64,000 nt of DNA from Saprospiraceae bacterium (GCA_016717265.1 JADKFX010000001.1:1748501-1812500); one strand, 5' to 3'; counted from the first letter of the stretch, positions 28,242 through 38,582 are shown. Program-made: numbers and translations. The notes: generated by a model from the sequence alone, not told the origin.

Positions 28242-31200
28242 ATGAAAATTACTACTTCGCTGTATTTATTGTTTGCATTATTATTTATTCAAGTGAATTC
28301 ATTTTTTGCCCAAGCGCAAAATAATTGTTTTCTAGAAACTACACCTCCTACTATTTTAACTTGTCCAGGCGATTTTACAGTCGCCATAGGCCCTGGTGTA
28401 TGTACGCCTTCGGTTTATTGGCCATTACCTACCGCTTTTGATGCTTGTCATTCGCCAATTTTTGGATTTACAGGATTTGTAAGTTTTCCAAACTGGGCAC
28501 AACTATCTGGAGGTACTGGAGCGCAGTTTACTGATTTTACTCCTGATTCTGTTCGCATAAAAGGAACAACATCCGGAGCTGGAACCACAAATGCAGATTT
28601 GTGTTTTACAGCAAATTGTAATGGTTCATTTACGTTTAATTGGGCTGCAAGAAAAACAGGAATATCCGTATCCTTTAATGGAGATCATGCATTTTATGTA
28701 ATAAATGGTGTTCCCGTTCAACTCACTCCGAATGTTGGAATCAATGCATCAGGAAACATTACCGTAAATTTAAATTTAGGAGATGTTTTTTGCTTCCGAG
28801 TACAATCCAATAATGCCGGAGCACAAACATTTTTAACAATACGTAATTTTATTTATGACAATTTATCAATCCAACAAATAGCTGGGCCAACACCAGAATC
28901 TTCGCCAGGAGCCGGAAACGGAACGCCAATTGGTGCAGGCACATATCCTGTAAGTTATCAAATTGAAGATTGTGCAGGGAATGTAAGTTTTTGTAATTTC
29001 AATGTAACACTTACAGATTCACCACCGACAATTACATGTCCGCCAAGTGTAAATATTCTTTTAGATACATTTGATTGTAATCGGGTGTATTGTTATAATG
29101 TAGATGCATCTGATAATTGTATCAATACAAATATAGTTTTACCAATAGGATATCAATTTTTAGGTATACACAATGGAAATACATATTATATTTCCCCTAC
29201 TGGATTACCAAATCAAACAAATTGGTTAACTGCAAATTTAATAGCAGCTCAACTTGGTGGTCATTTAGTAACGATAGAAGATGCTGCAGAAAATAATTTT
29301 CTGAATGCAGCGATCCCATTTGTACCAGGATTATTTGATAATCAGTATTGGATAGGTTTAAGATATTTTCCAATTTTAGGAGATTATAAATGGACTACAG
29401 GAGAACCTTTAAATTATACAAAATGGGGACCTTTACAACCAGGTTTAATTGACGGAGATTTTGTTTTTTATTGGGATCTAGTTGCAGGTACCTGGTACGA
29501 TTTACCAAACGATTTTTTTTCTAGAAGACATATAATAGAATTTGAAGAAGGTCTTCAAATACAATTAATTTCTGGAATTCCTTCGGGAAATCCTCTTCCT
29601 CCTGGTGTTACTACGAATGTTTATCAAGTAACTGATGCTGTTGGACAAACCGCTACTTGTAGTTTTACTGTGAATGTGATTGGATCTTTAAGCTTATCCT
29701 GCAAGAATGTAAATGTTTCATTAGATGAGTTTTGTCAGGTATTAATAACACCTCAAATGTTATTGACAGGAGATTATAATTGTTATGACGTTTTTGATGT
29801 TACCTTAAGTCATTATGGAAAACCAGTTCCAAATCCAATTGACTCCCATTATTTAGGACAACATATTATCGCTACTGTTACAGATCCTACAACAGGTAAT
29901 TCTTGTTGGAGTGATGTATTGATAGAAGATAAATTAGCACCGACGATAATCTGTCGTGCAGATACGGTCGATTGTAATATATTCGAACGTGATTTTCCAT
30001 TAAATTATGAAGGACTGGATTGTAGTCACTATTCTGTAAAAACAATCAATGAACAAGTCGAACATTATGATTGCAACCCACTTTTTTTAAAAGCTGTTTA
30101 TCGGGATGTCTTAATTACGGATGCTGGGGGAAATTCGTCGCAGTGTACCGATACTATATTTGTAAAGCGGGTTACTGCTGCAGATATAGTTTTGCCAACG
30201 CTTGACTTCTCTAATTTTTCCTGCACTACGAAATTTCTTAAAGATGAAAATGGACATCCAAGTCCTTTAGTTACCAGAGTACCCTATCATTATCAAAGTG
30301 ATGGAAGCCTCAATAATATATGGCCATTAAATGAATTACTAGATTGTAATATATTAATAAGTTATGAAGATATAGATCTTGGTGAAATTAATTGTGTGTG
30401 GAAAATCATGCGAATTTGGACAGTTCGAGAATGGTGGTGCGGAACGGAAATTACTAAAAACAGTCAGCAATTGATCATTATAAAAGATGTAGAAGGCCCT
30501 GAAATTACCCATGCACCGTATGGATTTGAAGCGACGACTGGAAGAAGAGATTGCGAAGCGAGAGTGTTATTGCCGAGTATTGAAGCGGAAGATGCATGTC
30601 ATAATAAATTGAGAATTGATGTAGCCTATCCAGGTGGAATATTATTAGGTCAGAATGGCGGTTATGTAAATTTACCAGTAGGAGAAGATACCATATATTA
30701 TAGAGTTTATGATGGCTGTTATAATTTGACGGAGCATTATATAATAATCCATGTACGGGATGAAACAGAACCAGTGGCAGTGTGTGATCGCAATACGGTG
30801 GTAGCCTTAAATCAAAGTGGTTATAATTGGGTACCGGCAGAAATATTTGATGATGGAAGTTTTGATGAATGTGCCTTGCATCATTTTGAAGTGCGCCGAA
30901 TGGATCCAAACACATGTGGAACCCGTGGAGAAGATGATTGGGGTCCGGAAGTAGGCTTTTGTTGTGAGGATGTAGGCAAGACTGTGATGGTAGGATTTAA
31001 AGCCATAGACCATAGTGGTAATGAAGCGATCTGTATGGTGAATGTAGAAGTACAGGATAAAGAAGCACCGCAGATCAGTTGTCCACCAAATATTACAGTG
31101 GATTGCAGATTTGATATAGATTTCAATAATTTAGATGTATTTGGAAAAGTAGTAACGGAACAAGCAGATCGGGATACGATTATAATAGATCCAATCTACT

Positions 31201-33542
31201 GGCATCAAATCGGAGGGCATCCATTAGATGGCCTGGCAAAAGATAATTGTCCACCGACAATCGTCAATACACCTGATTTTAGCAATATAAATCAATGTGG
31301 TCTAGGCTATATTATAAGATATTTTAATGCAGAAGATTTACAGGGTAATGTGAGTAATTATTGTAGCCAGTTTATTACGATAATTAATCACGATACGTTT
31401 GATATCAACGACATTGATTTTCCGGATGATTACGCGACGTCCGGCATCTGTAATCCAGCCGAATTATTACCGGAGCGATTAACTTATCCATATAATAAGC
31501 CGGTAGTAAATGATGATGAATGTAGTTTAATAGGTTATAGTTATCATGATCATGTATTGTCAGCGACCCTACCGGGAGATCCATGTTTTAAAATCATCCG
31601 GGTATGGAAAGTAATTGATTGGTGTCAACGCGATATCGATGGCAATGTAATTATCTGGACAGATACCCAATATATAAAAGTAACAAATCTGATAGATCCG
31701 ATAATCAAACGGGTAAGTCAGGATACAGTGATCTGTAGTTATGATGTAAACTGTCGTCCGATACCGGTAATTTTTTCGATTGAAGCCAGTGATGATTGCA
31801 CGGATTCGACATTGATGTTGTATACGTATAAGATAGATTTAGATAGTGATGGAACGATCGATATTGTGCGAGCAGGAATTGGAGAGAATGTAGCGCAAGG
31901 GGTATGGCCAATTGGAAAGCATATCGTAAAATGGGAAGTAGAAGATCGGTGTGGAAATACAGCGAAAGCAAGTTTCATATTGGATTTACGAAATTGCAAA
32001 CCACCGACAGCGTATTGTTTAAATGGATTATCTACGAATTTAACACCGATGGATTTAGACGGAGATGGGATACCAGATACGGCAATGGATTCTGTATGGG
32101 CAAAAGATTTTGATGCAGGTTCGTATCACAATTGTGGATATTATGTGAGTTTAAGTTTTTCATCCGATACGAATGATAAATATATCGTGTGCGATTGCGA
32201 TAGTATTGGAAAACGGGATGTAGAATTATGGGTAACGGATGTGAATGGAAATACGTCGTATTGCCGGACGTTTATAATCATCCAGGACAATAGTGGATTT
32301 TGTCCACCGACGATAAAGAATTCAGATGTAAACGGCTTGGTAAGTACAGAAAAAGCAGATCGGGTACAAAATGTAACAATTGAATTGTTGAATGGTGGGA
32401 TGCAGGAAGTAAAAACGGATATAGAAGGCAAGTATGCATTTAACCAAATAGCAAACGGACAAACGATGACGGTGATGCCAAGTAAAACAGATGGCTGGTT
32501 GAATGGAGTCACGACGGCAGATATTGTAAAGATACAGCGTCATATATTAGGCTTAGAACCCTTGGGTTCGGCGTATAAGATGATAGCAGCAGATGTGAAT
32601 AAGAGTAAGACGATCACCTCTAAAGATGTATCAGATTTGCGAAGATTGATATTAGGAATAACGAATGAGATATCGGGAAATACGAGTTGGAGATTTGTAC
32701 ATCAGTTGTATTCGTTTAATGAATTGAGTAATGCATTGAATGAAAGTTTTCCAGAGAGTTATCAGATCAATCCATTGAATGCAGATATGCAATTAGATTT
32801 TTATGCAATCAAGACAGGAGATGTAAATGAGAATGCAGTAACGAAAGGCTTCAATGCAACGCAGAGTAGAAGTAAACAAGTACTGGAATTACAGACAGAG
32901 GAATTGAAGTTAAATAAAGAGGAGTCAGGAGAACTAGAAATGAGAGTATTAAATGGAAGTGGATATGAAGGCCTTCAATTTAGTTTACAGTGGGATGTCA
33001 AACAACTGGAAGTATTAGGAGTAGAAGTAAATGGAGAATTGAGAATACGCGACGATAATTATTCACTGCAAGGAATTGGAGAAGGCAAGCTAAGCTTTAG
33101 TTGGAATGGTGGGATGAAGGATGGAGATTGGATCATAAGAATACAAGTGAGAGCAAAAGCAGCATTGCGAGTATCGGAAGTGATGGTATTAAATTCAGTA
33201 ATTACGCCAGCGTTATCGGTAGTTAAGGGAAGTGAAGAAGAAGGCAATGTAGTGTTGAGTTACCGGGGCATGCTGGAAGAAGAATTTGTAGTATTACAGA
33301 ATGAACCAAATCCATGGACGCACCAGACGAGTATCGGAATGTTGTTGCCACAAAATGGAGAAGTAACCATAAGTGTATATGACATTACGGGTAAAGTATA
33401 CTTAAAGGAAAGGAAAGAGATGCGTAAAGGGTATAATGAATATAGTCTGGATAAATCACAATTACCAAATGCAGGAGTGTATTATTATCAGGTAGATTAT
33501 AGGGAACATACGGTAACCCGGAAGATGGTGATATTAGAATAG
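28242..33542 (+). CDS. Exported head-chassis protein with nested C-type lectin-like domain (array gene 4)
   Basis: 1766 residues from the ATG at 28242, called C here; an in-frame TTG two codons upstream is disregarded because the ATG matches the copied start of the next gene. The signal peptide ends near FAQAQ. The head has two HYR-like domains: the first carries a beta-rich insert like those of the previous protein, the second carries a C-type lectin-like domain (about residues 302-437) with NWLTANLIAAQLGGHLVTI, QYWIGL, a YTKWG strand and a closing HIIEFEE. Its expected disulfide cysteines are absent, as in some bacterial C-type lectin folds. The GNSCW/IEDK module (about 484) and the shared chassis (from about 755) follow, including dockerin-like, cohesin-like and T9SS parts. 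Carbohydrate or protein binding is plausible but not shown. Confidence 0.85.
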   Translation: MKITTSLYLLFALLFIQVNSFFAQAQNNCFLETTPPTILTCPGDFTVAIGPGVCTPSVYWPLPTAFDACHSPIFGFTGFVSFPNWAQLSGGTGAQFTDFTPDSVRIKGTTSGAGTTNADLCFTANCNGSFTFNWAARKTGISVSFNGDHAFYVINGVPVQLTPNVGINASGNITVNLNLGDVFCFRVQSNNAGAQTFLTIRNFIYDNLSIQQIAGPTPESSPGAGNGTPIGAGTYPVSYQIEDCAGNVSFCNFNVTLTDSPPTITCPPSVNILLDTFDCNRVYCYNVDASDNCINTNIVLPIGYQFLGIHNGNTYYISPTGLPNQTNWLTANLIAAQLGGHLVTIEDAAENNFLNAAIPFVPGLFDNQYWIGLRYFPILGDYKWTTGEPLNYTKWGPLQPGLIDGDFVFYWDLVAGTWYDLPNDFFSRRHIIEFEEGLQIQLISGIPSGNPLPPGVTTNVYQVTDAVGQTATCSFTVNVIGSLSLSCKNVNVSLDEFCQVLITPQMLLTGDYNCYDVFDVTLSHYGKPVPNPIDSHYLGQHIIATVTDPTTGNSCWSDVLIEDKLAPTIICRADTVDCNIFERDFPLNYEGLDCSHYSVKTINEQVEHYDCNPLFLKAVYRDVLITDAGGNSSQCTDTIFVKRVTAADIVLPTLDFSNFSCTTKFLKDENGHPSPLVTRVPYHYQSDGSLNNIWPLNELLDCNILISYEDIDLGEINCVWKIMRIWTVREWWCGTEITKNSQQLIIIKDVEGPEITHAPYGFEATTGRRDCEARVLLPSIEAEDACHNKLRIDVAYPGGILLGQNGGYVNLPVGEDTIYYRVYDGCYNLTEHYIIIHVRDETEPVAVCDRNTVVALNQSGYNWVPAEIFDDGSFDECALHHFEVRRMDPNTCGTRGEDDWGPEVGFCCEDVGKTVMVGFKAIDHSGNEAICMVNVEVQDKEAPQISCPPNITVDCRFDIDFNNLDVFGKVVTEQADRDTIIIDPIYWHQIGGHPLDGLAKDNCPPTIVNTPDFSNINQCGLGYIIRYFNAEDLQGNVSNYCSQFITIINHDTFDINDIDFPDDYATSGICNPAELLPERLTYPYNKPVVNDDECSLIGYSYHDHVLSATLPGDPCFKIIRVWKVIDWCQRDIDGNVIIWTDTQYIKVTNLIDPIIKRVSQDTVICSYDVNCRPIPVIFSIEASDDCTDSTLMLYTYKIDLDSDGTIDIVRAGIGENVAQGVWPIGKHIVKWEVEDRCGNTAKASFILDLRNCKPPTAYCLNGLSTNLTPMDLDGDGIPDTAMDSVWAKDFDAGSYHNCGYYVSLSFSSDTNDKYIVCDCDSIGKRDVELWVTDVNGNTSYCRTFIIIQDNSGFCPPTIKNSDVNGLVSTEKADRVQNVTIELLNGGMQEVKTDIEGKYAFNQIANGQTMTVMPSKTDGWLNGVTTADIVKIQRHILGLEPLGSAYKMIAADVNKSKTITSKDVSDLRRLILGITNEISGNTSWRFVHQLYSFNELSNALNESFPESYQINPLNADMQLDFYAIKTGDVNENAVTKGFNATQSRSKQVLELQTEELKLNKEESGELEMRVLNGSGYEGLQFSLQWDVKQLEVLGVEVNGELRIRDDNYSLQGIGEGKLSFSWNGGMKDGDWIIRIQVRAKAALRVSEVMVLNSVITPALSVVKGSEEEGNVVLSYRGMLEEEFVVLQNEPNPWTHQTSIGMLLPQNGEVTISVYDITGKVYLKERKEMRKGYNEYSLDKSQLPNAGVYYYQVDYREHTVTRKMVILE

Positions 33543-33595
33543 AACAAAAATCTAAATAAATTTAGTGAATTTGGCTTCGGCCAGAAGAAATAAAG

Positions 33596-33626
33596 CAGCC
33601 ATTGTTCCAAAGCAATGGCTGTTTTT
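33596..33626 (+). terminator. Terminator after array gene 4 (second copy)
   Basis: Same 9-bp stem and T tail as at 28074-28104, displaced by 5522 bases. Confidence 0.85.
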
Positions 33627-33670
33627 ATTAAAAAATATTAAAAAATATTATAATATATAAAAAATAGTAT

Positions 33671-33678
33671 TAAGTTTG
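33671..33678 (+). promoter_or_regulatory. Candidate -7 box of array gene 5
   Basis: TAAGTTTG again, with the same TTTGCACTTGG continuation and leader as before the previous gene. It ends 82 bases before the ATG. Confidence 0.5.
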
Positions 33679-33760
33679 CACTTGGAATAATTCCCAAATA
33701 ATTCCATTCTTTAGAGTTCAGCGTTTTTAGCGAGGTATTTTCTTTTTAAAATTCTACAAC

Positions 33761-36700
33761 ATGAAAATTACTACTTCGCTGAATTTGTATATTATTTTAT
33801 TTTTAATGGCTACAACCAATGCAGTTAATGCAGGGATTGTATTTGATGGAGGTTTAAGTACAAATGCACCTCCACCTGTAATTGGTGGTTTTCTTATGAC
33901 TCCATTTCCAGCGGACACAAGAGCGCTTTTTAATGATGAAACTCAAGTTCCTGTACCTGCGAGATGTGTACGTAATCTTGAATTTTCAGAGGCAGCCAGT
34001 CATAGGGTAATTCAGAATGGTTGGGCGACTTGGTCTCATGGATATTTAGGAGATGTATATTTTGTAACTAGTCAAACAGTGACAATAAGCTTACCCTCAA
34101 AAACAAATGCTTTTTATTGTTATATTGAATCTAATGATTTTGCAGTATATACTGTTGAGGCCGCAGCAAATGACGGTACCACTTCCGGACCAATTCCAGT
34201 TAGTGGAAATGCCGGTGCTACAGGGTTCGCTTTTTATACCTCAGGGAATTGTAATTTAACTTCCATTACCATCACAGTGGGAACAGGATCCAGTGGATTT
34301 GCAGTAGGTGAGTTTGGAATTAATTTGGAATGTTGTGGGGCTAGTGGTGCATTAGCTTGTAAGAATGTAAATGTTTCACTAGATGAGTTTTGTCAAGCAC
34401 TAATTACACCTCAAATGTTATTGACAGGTGATTATATTTGCTATGATGCATTTAAAGTAGAATTAACGCATTATGGCAAACCTGTTGGCAATCCGATCGA
34501 TTCGCATTATTTAAATCAGCATATTATAGCAACCGTTTTAGACACCATAACAGGTAATTCCTGTTGGAGTGATATATTGATAGAGGATAAGTTAGCTCCA
34601 TCGATAATATGCAGAGCGGATACTACAGATTGTTATACATTTCAACACGACTTTCCATTAAACTATGAAGGATCTGATTGTAGTCATTATACTGTAAAGA
34701 CAATCAATGAACAGGTTGAGCATTTTGAATGTAATGATGAATATTTAAAGGCTGTGTACAGAGAAATATTGATCACGGATTATAATGGGAATACGGATCA
34801 ATGTACAGATACGATCTTAGTAGAGCGAATCAAAGCAGAAGATGTTTATTTACCAGATACTGAAGTAACCTTATATTGCGAATTTCAATATTCTACAGAT
34901 GAGAATGGTCACCCAAGTCCATATATAACTGGCTTACCCTATACCTATACGCACGATGGAAGTTTGATCTATATATGGCCTCTTAATCTTTTACTGGATT
35001 GTAATATATTAGTGAGTTATGAAGATTTAGATTTAGGGGAGATCAATTGTGTGCGCAAGATCATGCGGAGCTGGACGGTACGGGAATGGTGGTGTAATAC
35101 AGAAATAACAAGAACACAATTACAAATAATAATAATAAAAGACACAACGGCACCGGTCATTACCCATGCACCGTATGGATTTGAAGCGACGACTGGAAGA
35201 AGAGATTGCGAAGCGAGAGTGTTATTGCCGAGTATTGAAGCGGAAGATGCATGTCATAATAAATTGAGAATTGATGTAGCCTATCCAGGTGGAATATTAT
35301 TAGGTCAGAATGGCGGTTATGTAAATTTACCAGTAGGAGAAGATACCATATATTATAGAGTTTATGATGGCTGTTATAATTTGACGGAGCATTATATAAT
35401 AATCCATGTACGGGATGAAACAGAACCAGTAGCAGTGTGTGATCGCAATACGGTGGTAGCCTTAAATCAAAGTGGTTATAATTGGGTACCGGCAGAAATA
35501 TTTGATGATGGAAGTTTTGATGAATGTGCCTTGCATCATTTTGAAGTGCGCCGAATGGATCCAAACACATGTGGAACCCGCGGAGAAGATGATTGGGGTC
35601 CGGAAGTAGGCTTTTGTTGTGAGGATGTAGGCAAGACTGTGATGGTAGGATTTAAAGCCATAGACCATAGTGGTAATGAAGCGATCTGTATGGTGAATGT
35701 AGAAGTACAGGATAAAGAAGCACCGCAGATAAGTTGTCCACCAAATATTACAGTGGATTGCAGATTTGATATAGATTTCAATAATTTAGATGTATTTGGA
35801 AAAGTAGTAACGGAACAAGCAGATCGGGATACGATCATAATAGATCCAATTTACTGGCATCAAATCGGAGGCCATCCATTAGATGGTTTGGCAAAAGATA
35901 ATTGTCCACCGACAATCGTCAATACACCTGATTTTAGCAATATAAATCAATGTGGTCTAGGCTATATTATAAGATATTTTAATGCAGAAGATTTACAGGG
36001 TAATGTGAGTAATTATTGTAGCCAGTTTATTACGATAATTAATCACGATACGTTTGATATCAACGACATTGATTTTCCGGATGATTACGCGACGTCCGGA
36101 ATCTGTAATCCAGCTGAATTATTACCGGAGCGATTAACTTATCCATATAATAAGCCGGTAGTAAATGATGATGAATGTAGTTTAATAGGTTACAGTTATC
36201 ATGATCATGTATTGTCAGCGACCCTACCGGGAGATCCATGTTTTAAAATCATCCGGGTATGGAAAGTAATTGATTGGTGTCAACGCGATATCGATGGCAA
36301 TGTAATTATCTGGACAGATACCCAATATATAAAAGTAACAAATCTGATAGATCCGATAATCAAACGGGTAAGTCAGGATACAGTGATCTGTAGTTATGAT
36401 GTAAACTGTCGTCCGATACCGGTAATTTTTTCGATTGAAGCCAGTGATGATTGCACGGATTCGACATTGATGTTGTATACGTATAAGATAGATTTAGATA
36501 GTGATGGAACGATAGATATCGTGCGAGCAGGAATTGGAGAGAATGTAGCGCAAGGGGTATGGCCAATTGGAAAGCATATCGTAAAATGGGAAGTAGAAGA
36601 TCGGTGTGGAAATACAGCGAAAGCAAGTTTCATATTGGATTTACGAAATTGCAAACCACCGACAGCGTATTGTTTAAATGGATTATCTACGAATTTAACA

Positions 36701-38197
36701 CCGATGGATTTAGACGGAGATGGGATACCAGATACGGCAATGGATTCTGTATGGGCAAAAGATTTTGATGCAGGTTCGTATCACAATTGTGGATATTATG
36801 TGAGTTTAAGTTTTTCATCCGATACGAATGATAAATATATCGTGTACGATTGCGATAGTATTGGAAAACGGGATGTAGAATTATGGGTAACGGATGTGAA
36901 TGGAAATACGTCGTATTGCCGGACGTTTATAATCATCCAGGACAATAGTGGATTTTGTCCACCGACGATAAAGAATTCAGATGTAAACGGCTTGGTAAGT
37001 ACAGAAAAAGCAGATCGGGTACAAAATGTAACAATTGAATTGTTGAATGGCGGGATGCAGGAAGTAAAAACGGATATAGAAGGCAAGTATGCATTTAACC
37101 AAATAGCAAACGGACAAACGATGACGGTGATGCCAAGTAAAACAGATGGCTGGTTGAATGGAGTCACGACGGCAGATATTGTAAAGATACAGCGTCATAT
37201 ATTAGGCTTAGAACCCTTGAGTTCGGCGTATAAGATGATAGCAGCAGATGTGAATAAGAGTAAGACGATCACCTCGAAAGATGTATCAGATTTGCGAAGA
37301 TTGATATTAGGAATAACGAATGAGATATCGGGAAATACGAGTTGGAGATTTGTACATCAGTTGTATTCGTTTAATGAATTGAGTAATGCATTGAATGAAA
37401 GTTTTCCAGAGAGTTATCAGATCAATCCATTGAATGCAGATATGCAATTAGATTTTTATGCAATCAAGACAGGAGATGTAAATGAGAATGCAGTAACGAA
37501 AGGCTTCAATGCAACGCAGAGTAGAAGTAAACAAGTACTGGAATTACAGACAGAGGAATTGAAGTTAAATAAAGAGGAGTCAGGAGAATTAGAAATGAGA
37601 GTATTAAATGGAAGTGGATATGAAGGCCTTCAATTTAGTTTACAGTGGGATGTCAAACAACTGGAAGTATTAGGAGTAGAAGTAAATGGAGAATTGAGAA
37701 TACGCGACGATAATTATTCACTGCAAGGAATTGGAGAAGGCAAGCTAAGCTTTAGTTGGAATGGTGGGATGAAGGATGGAGATTGGATCATAAGAATACA
37801 AGTGAGAGCAAAAGCAGCATTGCGAGTATCGGAAGTGATGGTATTAAATTCAGTAATTACGCCAGCGTTATCGGTAGTTAAGGGAAGTGAAGAAGAAGGT
37901 AATGTAGTGTTGAGTTACCGGGGCATGCTGGAAGAAGAATTTGTAGTATTACAGAATGAACCAAATCCATGGACGCATCAGACGAGTATCGGAATGTTGT
38001 TACCACAAAATGGAGAAGTAACCATAAGTGTATATGACATTACGGGTAAAGTATACTTAAAGGAAAGGAAAGAGATGCGTAAAGGCTATAATGAATATAG
38101 TCTGGATAAATCACAATTACCAAATGCAGGAGTGTATTATTATCAGGTAGATTATAGGAATAATACAATTACAAAAAAGATGGTCATTATAGATTAA
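33761..38197 (+). CDS. Exported head-chassis protein with short jelly-roll-like head (array gene 5)
   Basis: 1478 residues, called D here. The first seven codons (MKITTSL) and the whole leader are the same as in the previous gene; identity then stops abruptly. The signal peptide ends near AVNAG. The head (about 24-200, beginning GIVFDGG) looks like a single all-beta domain of the kind found before anchors in many secreted proteins and holds no HYR domain or lectin motif. The GNSCW/IEDK module (about 202-280) and the shared chassis follow. The last codons differ from the other copies (RNNTITKKMVIID), so the copied tract ends just before the stop codon and the downstream DNA is unrelated to that of the two preceding genes. 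The function of the head is unknown. Confidence 0.83.
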   Translation: MKITTSLNLYIILFLMATTNAVNAGIVFDGGLSTNAPPPVIGGFLMTPFPADTRALFNDETQVPVPARCVRNLEFSEAASHRVIQNGWATWSHGYLGDVYFVTSQTVTISLPSKTNAFYCYIESNDFAVYTVEAAANDGTTSGPIPVSGNAGATGFAFYTSGNCNLTSITITVGTGSSGFAVGEFGINLECCGASGALACKNVNVSLDEFCQALITPQMLLTGDYICYDAFKVELTHYGKPVGNPIDSHYLNQHIIATVLDTITGNSCWSDILIEDKLAPSIICRADTTDCYTFQHDFPLNYEGSDCSHYTVKTINEQVEHFECNDEYLKAVYREILITDYNGNTDQCTDTILVERIKAEDVYLPDTEVTLYCEFQYSTDENGHPSPYITGLPYTYTHDGSLIYIWPLNLLLDCNILVSYEDLDLGEINCVRKIMRSWTVREWWCNTEITRTQLQIIIIKDTTAPVITHAPYGFEATTGRRDCEARVLLPSIEAEDACHNKLRIDVAYPGGILLGQNGGYVNLPVGEDTIYYRVYDGCYNLTEHYIIIHVRDETEPVAVCDRNTVVALNQSGYNWVPAEIFDDGSFDECALHHFEVRRMDPNTCGTRGEDDWGPEVGFCCEDVGKTVMVGFKAIDHSGNEAICMVNVEVQDKEAPQISCPPNITVDCRFDIDFNNLDVFGKVVTEQADRDTIIIDPIYWHQIGGHPLDGLAKDNCPPTIVNTPDFSNINQCGLGYIIRYFNAEDLQGNVSNYCSQFITIINHDTFDINDIDFPDDYATSGICNPAELLPERLTYPYNKPVVNDDECSLIGYSYHDHVLSATLPGDPCFKIIRVWKVIDWCQRDIDGNVIIWTDTQYIKVTNLIDPIIKRVSQDTVICSYDVNCRPIPVIFSIEASDDCTDSTLMLYTYKIDLDSDGTIDIVRAGIGENVAQGVWPIGKHIVKWEVEDRCGNTAKASFILDLRNCKPPTAYCLNGLSTNLTPMDLDGDGIPDTAMDSVWAKDFDAGSYHNCGYYVSLSFSSDTNDKYIVYDCDSIGKRDVELWVTDVNGNTSYCRTFIIIQDNSGFCPPTIKNSDVNGLVSTEKADRVQNVTIELLNGGMQEVKTDIEGKYAFNQIANGQTMTVMPSKTDGWLNGVTTADIVKIQRHILGLEPLSSAYKMIAADVNKSKTITSKDVSDLRRLILGITNEISGNTSWRFVHQLYSFNELSNALNESFPESYQINPLNADMQLDFYAIKTGDVNENAVTKGFNATQSRSKQVLELQTEELKLNKEESGELEMRVLNGSGYEGLQFSLQWDVKQLEVLGVEVNGELRIRDDNYSLQGIGEGKLSFSWNGGMKDGDWIIRIQVRAKAALRVSEVMVLNSVITPALSVVKGSEEEGNVVLSYRGMLEEEFVVLQNEPNPWTHQTSIGMLLPQNGEVTISVYDITGKVYLKERKEMRKGYNEYSLDKSQLPNAGVYYYQVDYRNNTITKKMVIID
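34541..38155 (+). repeat. Chassis repeat, copy 3 (long form shared with copy 4)
   Basis: Near-identical to 42988-46602 at a constant offset of 8447. The match begins exactly in the codons for DTITGNSCW and so includes about 620 bases that copies 1 and 2 carry only in diverged form. From 35159 on it is shared with all copies. Confidence 0.9.
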
Positions 38198-38274
38198 ATT
38201 CGAAAATATTTAAATTCAAATGGTTTTTTTTAATTCTTAAATTAAAAGCCACCAGGAGTAGTTTCTGGAAATAA

Positions 38275-38310
38275 ATAAAATGCCACTAGTTAAACCTAGT
38301 GGCATTTTAT
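38275..38310 (+). terminator. Strong, possibly bidirectional terminator after array gene 5
   Basis: A perfect 15-bp stem (ATAAAATGCCACTAG with its complement) with a 6-base loop. The A/T flanks allow termination in either direction. Confidence 0.88.
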
Positions 38311-38574
38311 TTTTATATTAATTGAATATCTGATTCAACATTTTGAGCTCCATTTTAAAAAAACAATATTTTAATTTTGAAAATTTAAAATTATTTGTTT
38401 TTACGGTGATCACTGTATAGATTAATTTATATCTGTCTGGCATTCAATGTTTTGACAAGAATAATTGGACTTTGATTGGATCTTAGAAATAAATTATAAA
38501 GTATTCAAATGGATATTTAAGACGGATAGAAGTTAAAATATATTTAAAAAAATTATATATATTAATTTTATATG

Positions 38575-38582
38575 TATATTTG
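38575..38582 (+). promoter_or_regulatory. Candidate -7 box of array gene 6
   Basis: TATATTTG is an exact match and ends 82 bases before the ATG. The leader contains ATGTAGT (38635-38641) pairing with ACTACAT (38654-38660), ending four bases before the start codon. Confidence 0.5.

Larger units (their letters stand above)
25127..28262 (+). repeat. Chassis repeat, copy 1 (with intergenic region and next gene start)
   Basis: From about 25127 this copy is nearly identical to 30649-33781 (constant offset near 5522), continuing through the stop codon, the terminator, the promoter, the leader and the first seven codons of the next gene. Upstream of 25127 the two genes are related but visibly diverged. 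Confidence 0.9.
30504..33781 (+). repeat. Chassis repeat, copy 2 (with intergenic region and next gene start)
   Basis: Matches copy 1 at offset about 5522 and copy 3 at offset 4655. Against copy 3 near-identity begins at the ITHAPYG codons (30504) and runs to near the last codons. Against copy 1 it begins about 145 bases later and runs into the next gene's start. Confidence 0.9.
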
